From Anseongella ginsenosidimutans (GTDB taxonomy: Bacteria > Bacteroidota > Bacteroidia > Sphingobacteriales > Sphingobacteriaceae), in contig NZ_CP042432.1 of NCBI RefSeq assembly GCF_008033235.1, positions 1,550,001 through 1,614,000 of the forward strand: a stretch of DNA of 64,000 nt, read 5' to 3'. Made by a program: the position numbers and the translations under genes. Below, piece after piece: positions 16,752 through 26,611 of this stretch (its first letter is position 1; each line of letters opens with the position of its first letter). The notes below the pieces were generated by a model. It searched no databases, was not told the DNA's origin, and saw only the letters and a list, made by a program, of their open reading frames with translations.

Positions 16752-19700
16752 ATGATGAAAATGTACATTTTAAAACGAAGCTGGATTATTGTGCTGGTGC
16801 TGATAAGTGCAATAGATGCCTATGCTCAAAAAGTGGTAACCGGCAGGGTAACTGACGGCGCCGCGCCCTTGCCCGGCGTAACCATTCTTGAAAAAGGAAC
16901 AAGCAATGGAACACAAACCGGTGAGGATGGATCCTTTTCCATTTCCGTTTCTTCCGAAGCCGCGGTGCTGGAATTTTCCTTTCTGGGATTTCAAAACCAG
17001 GAAATAGCGGTAGGCGATCAGTCAAGCCTTGATGTAGTATTGACGGAGGATGCCGAACAATTGAGTGAAGTAGTAGTAACTGCATTGGGCGTTGAGAAGG
17101 AGAACAGCCGGCTGGGTTATTCCGTTACCACGGTCGACGGGAGCGACCTTGCCCGGACCAATACGGTAAATCCTATTACCGCCCTGCAGGGGAAAGTAGC
17201 CGGGGTGAACATTAATGTAATGGGATCTTCCGGGGTGCAAACTTCCCCAAGTATCCTCATACGCGGGGTCACCTCCCTCTCAAAAAATACCCAGCCCATT
17301 TTTGTGGTGGATGGGATTGTCATCGAAAATAACCGGTTCGGAGCGGATGACGGCGTTGACTACGGTTCGCAGCTCAAGAATCTGAACCCGGATAATTACG
17401 AATCCATCACCGTACTGAAAGGTGCGGCTGCCACCTCGCTCTATGGTTCCCGCGGAATAAACGGCGCCATCGTCATTACCAGTAAAAAAGGGAAAGGAGG
17501 CCAGGGCCTGGGCATTGAACTAAACTCAACGTACACCATTACCCGTGCCTATGAGAATTCTATCCCGCTGCAGAATGTATATGGAATGGGCAGCCCGTTT
17601 CTGCGGGAAGGAAATTTCAGGCCTGACGGCACCACCAATCTTACCTCTTATAGTTTTGGGCCCAGAATGGACGGCCGGATGTATCCAGCCTTATATAATA
17701 GTGATCTGCAGGTGCCGTTTTCTCCCCGTCCTGACAACTGGCGGGCATTTTATCAGGACGGAGGCTTCCTGAACAATAACATCGCCCTCAGCGGAGGAAG
17801 CGAAAAATATACCTACAGGATCTCTTATTCAAACACCAACAATAAGGGTATCCTGGTCAATAATAAGCTGCAAAGAAACGCTTTTGACTTCCGGGCCTCG
17901 GGGCAGCTGAACAATGTGTTCTCCATAGACGCAGGCTTAAACTATGCGAATACGAGTACGACCAACCCCTACGGACAAAACCGTTATTCCTGGCCGGGCG
18001 GCACCAATGTGGGCTTTATGACCTATTATGCCCTGCCAAGGAATGCCGATTTGGCTACCTGGAGAAAAGACTACCGTAACCCGGACGGATCGGTACGTAA
18101 CTATGGATATTCCTTGTGGGACGGGCAGCTGATGTCCTCATTCAGCCGTTTTGACAACCGGAATGAAGAACGAAATGAAAACTCCGTATTGGCCAACCTG
18201 CAACTGAAGGCTCAGGTGAATCCCTGGCTGGATTTCAGCGCCCGCGGTAATTTTAACTTCTACAAAATTTTTACCGAAGTAAAGGAAAAAGGGAACGGCG
18301 CCGGGGGAACGGGCGGATATTACGGTCTTAGCGGCAGTTATAATTCGTCCTATAATATGCTTATTTCAGGCCATGCGACTGCCTCCGCCATGGACGGCGA
18401 CCTGGGAATGGACTTTCGCGTACTCAATGAAATTTACGGGAACAGCATTTCCGAAACGTATAGCAGGAATACCAGGGGCGGGCTCATCATTCCAAATGAG
18501 TTTATCCTGGGTAACTCCGTATTGAATACCATCGATGCCGGAAGTATCAATTATACTTACGCCACCCCATCCAACAGGGTTATAGGTATAGCGGGTATCG
18601 CGAATTTTAGCTATAAGGATTTCTTAAATCTGGAATTGACGGCCCGTAATGACTGGGTTTCCTCGCTGACCTATCCTGAAGGTTTTGCCGGGGCGAATAA
18701 CTATTCGGTCTTCTATCCTTCCGGAAATGTTTCCTATTCTTTTGTTGATCACTTCCGCGAAGGCATGCCGTCCTGGCTTTCTTCCGGCCGGTTAAGAGCA
18801 TCGCTCGCTTTTGTAGGCACTGGTACGGAACCCTACGCAACCAGTTTCTCGGGATTTATCCCTTCGGTGATATTTGACCAGGACGGTAATTCCATAAGTA
18901 TTGCATCGCAGCAAAACGCGAATATCCTGCCTAACCCGAACCTGAAGCCTGAAATTCAGCGGGCCATTGAGCTGGGTACCAATTTCGGTTTGTTCGATGA
19001 TAAGCTTACCGTGGATTTCGCCTATTATAAGACAAATACCTTTAACCAGATATTAACTATTCCCGGCATCCAGGAAACCGGCTACAGTAATATGCGTATC
19101 AATGCCGGCGATATTCAGAACCAGGGTATTGAATTGCTGGTAAGCGCCAATCCCGTGAGAACCAAGGACTGGAACCTGGATATGGCCTTTAACTTTACCC
19201 GGAACAGGGGTAAAATAAAGGAGTTTTACCCGGGCATTACTTCCTACGCGCTGATGGGGAACTATGACGGCGCTTCCGTGTATGCTTATGAGGGAGGAGC
19301 CTTCGGCATGCTTTCGGCTGAAAAAGGGGCTTACGTGGATACAGACCCGGCATCCGGCTTACCCCTGATCCGTGTCGCCGACCGTATCGTGGAAACAAAT
19401 CCCGATTCGAAAATGGACGTAGCCCATTATGAATACGTTTACGACACGTACGATACAGAAAAGCCGCGTGAAGACATAGGGTCCATTGAGCCCGATTTCC
19501 TGGCCGGGTTCAATACCTCCTTACGGTACAAGAACTTCTCCCTGTATGCACAGGTAGATTCAAGGGTAGGCGGTCTGCTTTATTCCGAGTCTTTCAACTA
19601 CGGAATGGGAAGAGGAAATCCCGAGGCTTCGCTCAGGTTCAGGGATAGGGAACACGGAGGGATGGAAAGAACCGATTCCTATACTGGCGAAACCGTTTAT

Positions 19701-20135
19701 GACGGCGCTATTCCCGATGCCGTTTTTGATCAGGGGCAAACCAGCCCGATTACCGGCGCCGATATCAGCGGGATGACCTTCCGCGAGGCTTATGATCAAG
19801 GATTGGTTGAGCCCTGGAAGGCCGGAATTTATTATCCTTATACTTTTGGGTGGGGAACCAATTTAAACACCAATGGTTCGGTAACTGAAAATACCTGGGT
19901 AATGCTGCGGGAAATATCGCTGACTTACCATATTCCAACGTCCTTATTAAGCAAGATAAAGGTTGGAGGTGCGAGCCTCCGGTTTACCGCCCGTAATATC
20001 CTTTATATCTACAACGGGCTGAATGCGAAACAAAACCCGGAGTCGTTGCAAAGCAATAATCCTTTTAACCCGGTAATCACCGGAGGGGTTCCATTCAGCC
20101 GTAATTACGGACTCAGCTTAAATGTTACATTCTAA
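16752..20135 (+). CDS. SusC/RagA-type TonB-linked outer-membrane transporter (pair 1)
   Basis: This 1127-residue barrel imports glycan fragments with energy from TonB. The signal peptide ends AYAQ. A carboxypeptidase-like beta-sandwich (CarboxypepD_reg-like) covers about 28-100 (VVTGRVTDGAAPLPGVTI), followed by the SusC hallmark SEVVVTALGVEKENSRLGYS and the plug domain (ALQGKVAGVNI, VLKGAAATSLYGSRGINGAI). The barrel ends in YGLSLNVTF with terminal Phe. A second ATG three bases downstream is an equal start choice. SusD follows after 14 bases. Confidence 0.95.
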   Translation: MMKMYILKRSWIIVLVLISAIDAYAQKVVTGRVTDGAAPLPGVTILEKGTSNGTQTGEDGSFSISVSSEAAVLEFSFLGFQNQEIAVGDQSSLDVVLTEDAEQLSEVVVTALGVEKENSRLGYSVTTVDGSDLARTNTVNPITALQGKVAGVNINVMGSSGVQTSPSILIRGVTSLSKNTQPIFVVDGIVIENNRFGADDGVDYGSQLKNLNPDNYESITVLKGAAATSLYGSRGINGAIVITSKKGKGGQGLGIELNSTYTITRAYENSIPLQNVYGMGSPFLREGNFRPDGTTNLTSYSFGPRMDGRMYPALYNSDLQVPFSPRPDNWRAFYQDGGFLNNNIALSGGSEKYTYRISYSNTNNKGILVNNKLQRNAFDFRASGQLNNVFSIDAGLNYANTSTTNPYGQNRYSWPGGTNVGFMTYYALPRNADLATWRKDYRNPDGSVRNYGYSLWDGQLMSSFSRFDNRNEERNENSVLANLQLKAQVNPWLDFSARGNFNFYKIFTEVKEKGNGAGGTGGYYGLSGSYNSSYNMLISGHATASAMDGDLGMDFRVLNEIYGNSISETYSRNTRGGLIIPNEFILGNSVLNTIDAGSINYTYATPSNRVIGIAGIANFSYKDFLNLELTARNDWVSSLTYPEGFAGANNYSVFYPSGNVSYSFVDHFREGMPSWLSSGRLRASLAFVGTGTEPYATSFSGFIPSVIFDQDGNSISIASQQNANILPNPNLKPEIQRAIELGTNFGLFDDKLTVDFAYYKTNTFNQILTIPGIQETGYSNMRINAGDIQNQGIELLVSANPVRTKDWNLDMAFNFTRNRGKIKEFYPGITSYALMGNYDGASVYAYEGGAFGMLSAEKGAYVDTDPASGLPLIRVADRIVETNPDSKMDVAHYEYVYDTYDTEKPREDIGSIEPDFLAGFNTSLRYKNFSLYAQVDSRVGGLLYSESFNYGMGRGNPEASLRFRDREHGGMERTDSYTGETVYDGAIPDAVFDQGQTSPITGADISGMTFREAYDQGLVEPWKAGIYYPYTFGWGTNLNTNGSVTENTWVMLREISLTYHIPTSLLSKIKVGGASLRFTARNILYIYNGLNAKQNPESLQSNNPFNPVITGGVPFSRNYGLSLNVTF

Positions 20136-20149
20136 TTGCAGGAAAGAAG

Positions 20150-21958
20150 ATGAAAAAGATAAATATATTCATAATAGGATTAAGCCTTGTCGCGGTATGG
20201 ACTTCCTGCCAGAAAGAATTGCAGGAGATCAATACCAATCCTAACCAGTTAAATGATTCCAGGCCGGAATTCTTATTTACCAACGCTACGCTGAACTTCA
20301 ACCTCGAAGGCCGCAGCCAGCTTTCTACCAGGTACAGCAGTGTGATGAGGTACATGCAATACATCGTAAGCGACGGAGCAGATAAAGAAGGCCTTGAGTC
20401 TCCTTACTGGGACGCGTCTGAAACCGCCGGCCCGAATCCGGGCTTTAATTACTACGCGGATTACTACAATGGCGATGGAAGGGACCTGCATCGTATCATC
20501 GAAAAAATCGATATGATGGATGAAGCGCAGCAGGCCAGCTACGCGAATATCAAGGCTATTTGCCGCATCCTGGACACCTACCAGGCATGGAGAGTTGCGG
20601 ACGTTTACGGCGCCATGCCTTACTCCCAGGCGTTCAATCCAGTAGAGTTTCCGCTGCCGGCATACGACTATGATTTTGGCCTTTACCAGGTTTTTGATAC
20701 CCAATTAAAGGAAAGCGCTGCAGTATTGATGGCGAATAGCCCTAACCAGGTAAATCTTGCGAGGCAGGATTTCTTTTACGGGGGCGATACGGGGAAATGG
20801 CTGCGGTTTGCAAACACCCTGCGTATCAAAATTGCGCAGCGGTATGAAGAAAGAGACCCGGATCAGCTTGCTTCCGTATTAAATGATATTGAAGCTAATT
20901 TTGACGGGCAGATCATTTCCGCTAATGAGGAATCGTTCGGCTACAGCCACCCCCGTGACTGGAATAATAATGTGGATGACATTAACGTGATCCTCTTCGA
21001 ATACAATGCCGCTTATCCGTTTGTGGAATTCCTGAAATCCACGGCCGACCCCCGAATTGCGTTTATGGTTCGAAAGAACGATTTTGGTACTGAATTTTCA
21101 GGTTATACGAATGTTCAGCAGAATGGCGACGCTGCGGCAAAGGCTGCATTGCTTGAACCCGAAAACCAGGTGCGCTATTGGGGTAAGCATGTGTTTTCCG
21201 CATCGCGGGAGCCGGAATACGGAGCTACCGGCGCTGACAGGTTTAAAACCTTCACGGTAGAAGGAGGAACACAGGATCTCGGATTTCTTTCCGCCATTCA
21301 AAGCCGGTTGTTTGTAAAGAACGGCGGCTTCGGGGGATTTGATTCGCGTTCTTCAAGGGATTTAATGCATTCAGACGAAACCTATGTGGACGGAAGCACT
21401 ATTAAAATGAGGATGCCTTACCTGAGCTATGCCGAAACCTGCTTTATGATGGCTGAGATTGCCGCTAAGGGAGGAAACGGCCTTGGAAAAGGCGCTTCTC
21501 AATGGTATAACGACGGCGTTACCGCCTCTTTCGAACATTATAAGACCATCGGGGTGGCCACCAATATACCCGGCGCCGCAAGTGTGGAGCTGGGAGACTT
21601 CCTTAGCCGTTACCCTTATAACGGCCTGACCAGTATCTACTCGCAGGCCTGGGTGCATTTCCTGATCCAGCCTGAAGAAGCATGGGCCATGTGGAAACGT
21701 ACAGGGTATCCGCAGTCGGTGGATTTCAGAAGCGGACAACCCAGCCCGATTGGAGATGGTTCCGGTATCGCTTATCTTGAGAACCTGTGGACGGGATCGC
21801 AGAACCTGGTTGTTCCCAGGAGAATGCCCCTTCCCGAGCCCCAGGATCAGAACAGGGAAAACTTTAACAAGGCCATACAGGATATGACGGAAAAAGATGC
21901 GGCTTACGGAGTTTCAACGAACGATACAAAGGGCAGGATTTGGTGGGATGCTAATTAA
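20150..21958 (+). CDS. SusD/RagB family nutrient-binding outer-membrane lipoprotein (pair 1)
   Basis: This 602-residue surface lipoprotein forms the lid that captures substrate for the SusC partner. The lipobox lies in VAVWTSCQKE. The opening LQEINTNPNQLNDSRPEFLFTNA is typical of the SusD-like_2 subfamily. Other usual segments are RIKIAQRYEERDPDQ, LSYAETCFMMAEIAAKGG and WVHFLIQPEEAWAMWKRTGYP. The substrate is unknown. The ROK regulator gene follows after 14 bases, so all three are probably in one operon. Confidence 0.94.
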   Translation: MKKINIFIIGLSLVAVWTSCQKELQEINTNPNQLNDSRPEFLFTNATLNFNLEGRSQLSTRYSSVMRYMQYIVSDGADKEGLESPYWDASETAGPNPGFNYYADYYNGDGRDLHRIIEKIDMMDEAQQASYANIKAICRILDTYQAWRVADVYGAMPYSQAFNPVEFPLPAYDYDFGLYQVFDTQLKESAAVLMANSPNQVNLARQDFFYGGDTGKWLRFANTLRIKIAQRYEERDPDQLASVLNDIEANFDGQIISANEESFGYSHPRDWNNNVDDINVILFEYNAAYPFVEFLKSTADPRIAFMVRKNDFGTEFSGYTNVQQNGDAAAKAALLEPENQVRYWGKHVFSASREPEYGATGADRFKTFTVEGGTQDLGFLSAIQSRLFVKNGGFGGFDSRSSRDLMHSDETYVDGSTIKMRMPYLSYAETCFMMAEIAAKGGNGLGKGASQWYNDGVTASFEHYKTIGVATNIPGAASVELGDFLSRYPYNGLTSIYSQAWVHFLIQPEEAWAMWKRTGYPQSVDFRSGQPSPIGDGSGIAYLENLWTGSQNLVVPRRMPLPEPQDQNRENFNKAIQDMTEKDAAYGVSTNDTKGRIWWDAN

Positions 21959-21972
21959 CCCGGTAAATAAAC

Positions 21973-23163
21973 ATGCGCTTGAAAGACAAAAATAAGGAAT
22001 TAAAAAACAGGGTGCTGAAGCAGCTATACTTCCGCCAAAGCATGTCTCATGCAGACCTGAGCGCGCTGATCAATAAGAGCCTTCCCATTGTTTCGAGGGC
22101 GGTCAGCGAACTGATAGAAGAAGGATTGGTTGTAGAACAGGGTTACGCCCCCTCCAGTGGGGGGCGGCGTCCCCTGATCTATTCCCTTCGACCTGACGGC
22201 ATGTTCGTCCTTTCGGTAGCCATGGACCAGCTGTCCACGCAAATGGTCATGGTAGATATGCTTAACCGGCCGGTTACGGATACGGAAACGTTTGACCTGG
22301 AATTGCCCCGCAATTCCCCGGCGCTTTCTACGCTTACTGATCGCATCAAAGCATTTATAAAAAAATCCGGCATACAAAAGGAGAAGATAATCGGGGTAGG
22401 TATAGGCATGCCCGGTTTTGTAGATCCTCAGAAAGGCATCAATTATACTTTTCTGGACGCCGGGGAAAGCAGCATCCCGGGATATATTTCCAATGCGCTG
22501 GATTTACCGGTATATATTGATAACGATTCCAGCCTGGTGGCTCTGGCGGAATTAAAGTTCGGCGCGGCCAAGTCTCTGGAAAACGCGATGGTTGTCAATA
22601 TGGGCTGGGGAATTGGCCTGGGAATGATCGTGAACGGGGAATTATTCAGGGGGCATTCCGGCTTTGCCGGGGAATTCAGCCATATTCCCATTTCTGAGAA
22701 CGGCGCTTTATGCGGCTGCGGCAAACGGGGATGCCTGGAAACCGAATGTTCCCTGCTGGTGGTGGCCCGGAAAGCACGTGAGGAAATAACCGGCGGGCGG
22801 GTATCCAACCTGCAGTTTTCAGTGAATGACCCGCCGGAAAAAATAATTGAAGTGGTTACGGAAGGCGCCCGCAAGGGTGATCAGCTGGCGGTGGAATTAT
22901 TTTCCGATGCGGGTTATGTCATTGGAAAAGGACTGGCTATTCTCATTCATATCATGAATCCCGAAGTGATCATACTCAGCGGGAAAGGAGCGGCTGTGGG
23001 AAGGATATTACTGGCTTCGGCGCAGCAGGCCCTGCATAAGTACGCGATTCCCCGCCTCGCGGGAGCAACTTCACTGGAAGTTTCAGAGCTTGGCCCCAAT
23101 GCAGGGCTCATTGGCGCGGCGGCGCTGGTAATTGATAATTTTGATAAAATAAGGCTTTCCTGA
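21973..23163 (+). CDS. ROK family transcriptional regulator (NagC/XylR type)
   Basis: This 396-residue protein has an N-terminal winged helix-turn-helix (MSHADLSALINKSLPIVSRA) joined to a ROK sugar-kinase-like domain. The ROK zinc motif CGCGKRGCLETEC and the sugar-site segment GFAGEFSHIPIS are present. The N-terminal DNA-binding domain makes a regulator more likely than a kinase, although GVGIGMPGFVDP and a full ROK core are kept. It lies between SusD1 and SusC2, in one direction with both, so it probably senses a sugar released from the imported glycan. Confidence 0.92.
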   Translation: MRLKDKNKELKNRVLKQLYFRQSMSHADLSALINKSLPIVSRAVSELIEEGLVVEQGYAPSSGGRRPLIYSLRPDGMFVLSVAMDQLSTQMVMVDMLNRPVTDTETFDLELPRNSPALSTLTDRIKAFIKKSGIQKEKIIGVGIGMPGFVDPQKGINYTFLDAGESSIPGYISNALDLPVYIDNDSSLVALAELKFGAAKSLENAMVVNMGWGIGLGMIVNGELFRGHSGFAGEFSHIPISENGALCGCGKRGCLETECSLLVVARKAREEITGGRVSNLQFSVNDPPEKIIEVVTEGARKGDQLAVELFSDAGYVIGKGLAILIHIMNPEVIILSGKGAAVGRILLASAQQALHKYAIPRLAGATSLEVSELGPNAGLIGAAALVIDNFDKIRLS

Positions 23164-23197
23164 TAATAACGTAAATGAAATACTAAACCAATAATGT

Positions 23198-26100
23198 ATG
23201 TCATACAGATACATTTTTCAAAAAGGCTGGCTCCTGGTCCTGATGCTGGGGGTAACCCTCAGCCTGAGCGCTCAGCAGCTGGTTACCGGAACGGTTAGCG
23301 ACGGGGCGGAACCGCTTCCGGGAGTAAGTATACTGGTCAGGGGCACTAATCAGGGCACTCAGACAGATGCAAACGGCGCCTATTCGATCAACGTTGGGCC
23401 GGAGGCTGTTTTGGAATTCAGCCTTCTGGGCTTCCGGCCCAGGGAAGAAACGGTAGGGGACCGGAAGGTAATTGACGTGGTACTGACGCAGGACGCTTCC
23501 CGGCTGGACGAAGTGGTCGTTACCGCCCTGGGAATGGAGAAGGATGAAAAATCCCTGGGTTATTCTGTCACAGAAATCAGCGGTGCGGAACTGGCGGTTA
23601 CCAATGAGACCAACCCGGTCAATGCCCTCCAGGGCCGTGTAGCCGGTGTTCAGATTGATATGGGCGCGGGCGGCTTGTTCGGCAACTCCAAGATCCTGAT
23701 CCGAGGAAATTCCACCCTGGGAAAAAACAACCAGCCAATTTTCGTGATTGACGGCGTGATCATGGACAACGATATTTTTGAAGGGAACGGCCGTGACTTC
23801 GGGAATGACCTGAAGAACCTGAATATGAACGATTTTGAAAGCGTTTCCGTTCTGAAAGGTTCGGCGGCGGCGGCCTTATACGGTTCCCGGGCCATCAACG
23901 GTGTGGTCCTCATCACGACAAAAAAAGGAAAAAGGAACACCGGGCTGGGAATTAACCTTACCCAGACATTTAATTCTTATCAGCCTTATTCCGGCCCTGA
24001 TTTTCAAAACGTTTTCGGGGGCGGAACGGCTGGCCCTTTCTTCAGCGACCGGAGAGACCCGAATTATACCGCAGACCAGGCCTACATTACCAAAGTTTTT
24101 CCTGTTGACCCCGCCACCGGCAAGCCCTATATTGACCAGGGCATCAACCGGGAACTGGAGAACTGGGGCCCGCGGATGGAAGGGCAGGAAGTCCTCAATT
24201 ACGACGGAACACCCACCCGTTTCCTGCCCCAGCCGGATAATTTCCTGGATGCTTTCCAGAACGGCTTCGGGAGCAATACCAATCTCTCACTGGACGGAGG
24301 AACGGAAAAGTCCACATTCCGCCTGTCTTATAACCGGAATGAGAGCGAAGGGGTGGTGCGGAATAATGAGCTGGTTAAAAACGCTTTCGGCCTGCGGGTG
24401 ACCCATGAACTCCACAGCAGGATCAACCTGGATGTCAGCGCTAATTATTCCAGCTTCAGGGGCCTGAACCCGCCGCGCCTCGGCGGACTGGACGCTTTTG
24501 CTTCCTATAATTACGGCAAGCTCTTCACCTGGATGCTTCCCCGGAATTACGATACGGAATACTGGATGCAGCCGGAACATTATATCAGCGCATTAGGCGG
24601 CGCTCCAAATCCCAACTCGAATGAAGAGACCAATAAGGCGCCGGAGTCCCGCTTTTGGTTCAATCTTTTTGAGAATAATTACTTTCAGAAAGAGCAAATG
24701 CTCCGAAGCCGGGTAGCCATTACGGCTGAACTCACCGGCTGGTCCAACCTGATCCTGGAGGGTAGCCTGAACAATGTGTACACCGAAACCGAAGACAAGG
24801 AGCTGGGCCAGGGAGAAGATTTTGCCGGCGGATTGTATCGCCTGGGCCATCGCGCAAAGGAAAATTATTTCCTGAAGGCCATGGTCACCGCACAGCGGGA
24901 CATTACCCCTGACCTCGACATCAGCGGTTATATCGGCGGCGAGATACAGCGAACCACTTCCTCTTATAATAAGGGCGAAACAAGCGGCGGGTTGAGTTAC
25001 CCCGGGAATTACTTCCTGGCCAATTCGGTGAACGAACCTGTCAGCGAAGGGGGCATCGACTACCGCCGCGCATTCAATTCGCTCTACGCCAGCGCCGATC
25101 TGTCCTTTAAGGACCAGCTTTACCTGCAGGCCACCTGGCGGGGCGACTGGTCGTCGGCCCTGACCTATACCAATGGCACGGGCAATAACTTTTTCCATTA
25201 CCCTTCGGTAAGCCTTTCCTGGATATTCACCGAAACCTTTGACCTGCCATCCTGGATCTCCTACGGGAAATTCAGAACAAATATAGCCGCCCTGGGCAGT
25301 GATACCGATCCTTTTGTGATCAATCCCGGTTTTGCCTTTGAAGGCTTTACCAATATCGGCGGCCAGGATCTGCCCATCTCTACTTTCGGCGACCGGCGGG
25401 TACGGGTCAGCAACCTGAAACCCGAACGCAAAATCGCCAAAGAGATCGGGGCGGAAATGCGCTTCTTTAACGGCCGCCTTGGGTTTGACCTGAGCCTTTA
25501 CCAGGATAATACGCGCAATCAGATCCTGGATATTTCCACCCCTGTGGAATCCGGTGTGGATGCCATCCTGATCAATGCGGGAAATATACAGAATAAGGGA
25601 ATTGAGCTGGCTATTGATGCCATTCCGGTGGAAATGCCCAGCTTCAGCTGGTCCACCGCCCTCAACTATTCCCGGAACCGCAACCTGATCGTGGAACTCT
25701 ATGAAGGCCGGAGTGAATTTAACCTGGGCGCGAATATTGCCGAAATAAGCAGCTGGGCGGTTGTCGGAAAGTCTTACGGCACGCTCAGGAGTTCCATCCA
25801 GGCGGCCAGGTTCCAGGCCACGGACGATTCGGGCAATCCCGTCGATCACCCGCATAACGGGAAAGTCCAGCTCGCCTGGCGGTCGGACGCCCGTGCCGCT
25901 TTTCCCGCCCGCAGCAACATTATCCAGGATGTAGGCGATATCAACGCCAAATTCCGGGGCGGCTGGGATAATACGATCCGGTATAAGAATTTCAGCCTGA
26001 ACGTACTGGTGGATGCCAAAATAGGCGGCGACTTCGTGTTGGCCACTTATCGCTACGGAACGCATACGGGCGTGCTTCCCAATACCTTATTCGGCAGAGA

Positions 26101-26596
26101 CGAAGAATACGGCGGTATTCCCTGGACCAGTGAATGGGACGATATCGCTTATGATGACGGGATCATTCCGGACGGTGTATTTGCAGAAGGGCAAATCATC
26201 ACCAAGCATGACGGTACCCAGGTAGACGTAGGCGGCATGACCTACGAAGAAGCTTATAAACAGAAAATTGTGGAGCCAACGCATGCGCCCCATTTTTACT
26301 ACCGCTACGGTTCCTCCTCCACAGGTGTTTCAGACTACTGGATATTTGAGAATTCCTGGGTCTCGCTGCGGCAGGTAGCCCTGGACTACCAGTTCCCGCA
26401 GGAGTTTTGCCGGAAGCTGAAACTGAATACGCTAAGCCTCGGCGTGGTGGGCCGCGACCTGCTTTACCTGTATAATTCCCTTCCCTACAATTACAACCCG
26501 GCCTCCAATAATTCCAATAACACGGCATTTTATGGAGAAGAAGGCTTTTTGCCAATGATCCGTTCGCTGGCGTTCACTTTAAGGGTAGGACTATAA
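23198..26596 (+). CDS. SusC/RagA-type TonB-linked outer-membrane transporter (pair 2)
   Basis: This 1132-residue transporter has a signal peptide ending SLSAQ, a carboxypeptidase-like domain (LVTGTVSDGAEPLPGVSI), the SusC motif DEVVVTALGMEKDEKSLGYS, and the plug (ALQGRVAGVQI, VLKGSAAAALYGSRAINGV). The N-terminal 250 residues closely resemble SusC1 and the two are probable duplicates. The C-terminus, AFTLRVGL, ends in Leu rather than Phe. SusD2 follows after 15 bases and the ROK gene precedes it by 34. Confidence 0.95.
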   Translation: MSYRYIFQKGWLLVLMLGVTLSLSAQQLVTGTVSDGAEPLPGVSILVRGTNQGTQTDANGAYSINVGPEAVLEFSLLGFRPREETVGDRKVIDVVLTQDASRLDEVVVTALGMEKDEKSLGYSVTEISGAELAVTNETNPVNALQGRVAGVQIDMGAGGLFGNSKILIRGNSTLGKNNQPIFVIDGVIMDNDIFEGNGRDFGNDLKNLNMNDFESVSVLKGSAAAALYGSRAINGVVLITTKKGKRNTGLGINLTQTFNSYQPYSGPDFQNVFGGGTAGPFFSDRRDPNYTADQAYITKVFPVDPATGKPYIDQGINRELENWGPRMEGQEVLNYDGTPTRFLPQPDNFLDAFQNGFGSNTNLSLDGGTEKSTFRLSYNRNESEGVVRNNELVKNAFGLRVTHELHSRINLDVSANYSSFRGLNPPRLGGLDAFASYNYGKLFTWMLPRNYDTEYWMQPEHYISALGGAPNPNSNEETNKAPESRFWFNLFENNYFQKEQMLRSRVAITAELTGWSNLILEGSLNNVYTETEDKELGQGEDFAGGLYRLGHRAKENYFLKAMVTAQRDITPDLDISGYIGGEIQRTTSSYNKGETSGGLSYPGNYFLANSVNEPVSEGGIDYRRAFNSLYASADLSFKDQLYLQATWRGDWSSALTYTNGTGNNFFHYPSVSLSWIFTETFDLPSWISYGKFRTNIAALGSDTDPFVINPGFAFEGFTNIGGQDLPISTFGDRRVRVSNLKPERKIAKEIGAEMRFFNGRLGFDLSLYQDNTRNQILDISTPVESGVDAILINAGNIQNKGIELAIDAIPVEMPSFSWSTALNYSRNRNLIVELYEGRSEFNLGANIAEISSWAVVGKSYGTLRSSIQAARFQATDDSGNPVDHPHNGKVQLAWRSDARAAFPARSNIIQDVGDINAKFRGGWDNTIRYKNFSLNVLVDAKIGGDFVLATYRYGTHTGVLPNTLFGRDEEYGGIPWTSEWDDIAYDDGIIPDGVFAEGQIITKHDGTQVDVGGMTYEEAYKQKIVEPTHAPHFYYRYGSSSTGVSDYWIFENSWVSLRQVALDYQFPQEFCRKLKLNTLSLGVVGRDLLYLYNSLPYNYNPASNNSNNTAFYGEEGFLPMIRSLAFTLRVGL

Positions 26597-26611
26597 CCAA
26601 AAGAACCAGAC

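Noticed and set aside
24593-26065. 490-codon minus-strand open frame opposite susC2
   Set aside because: It lies wholly inside a well-supported SusC gene and gives no recognisable domain; high GC at codon position three produces such shadows.
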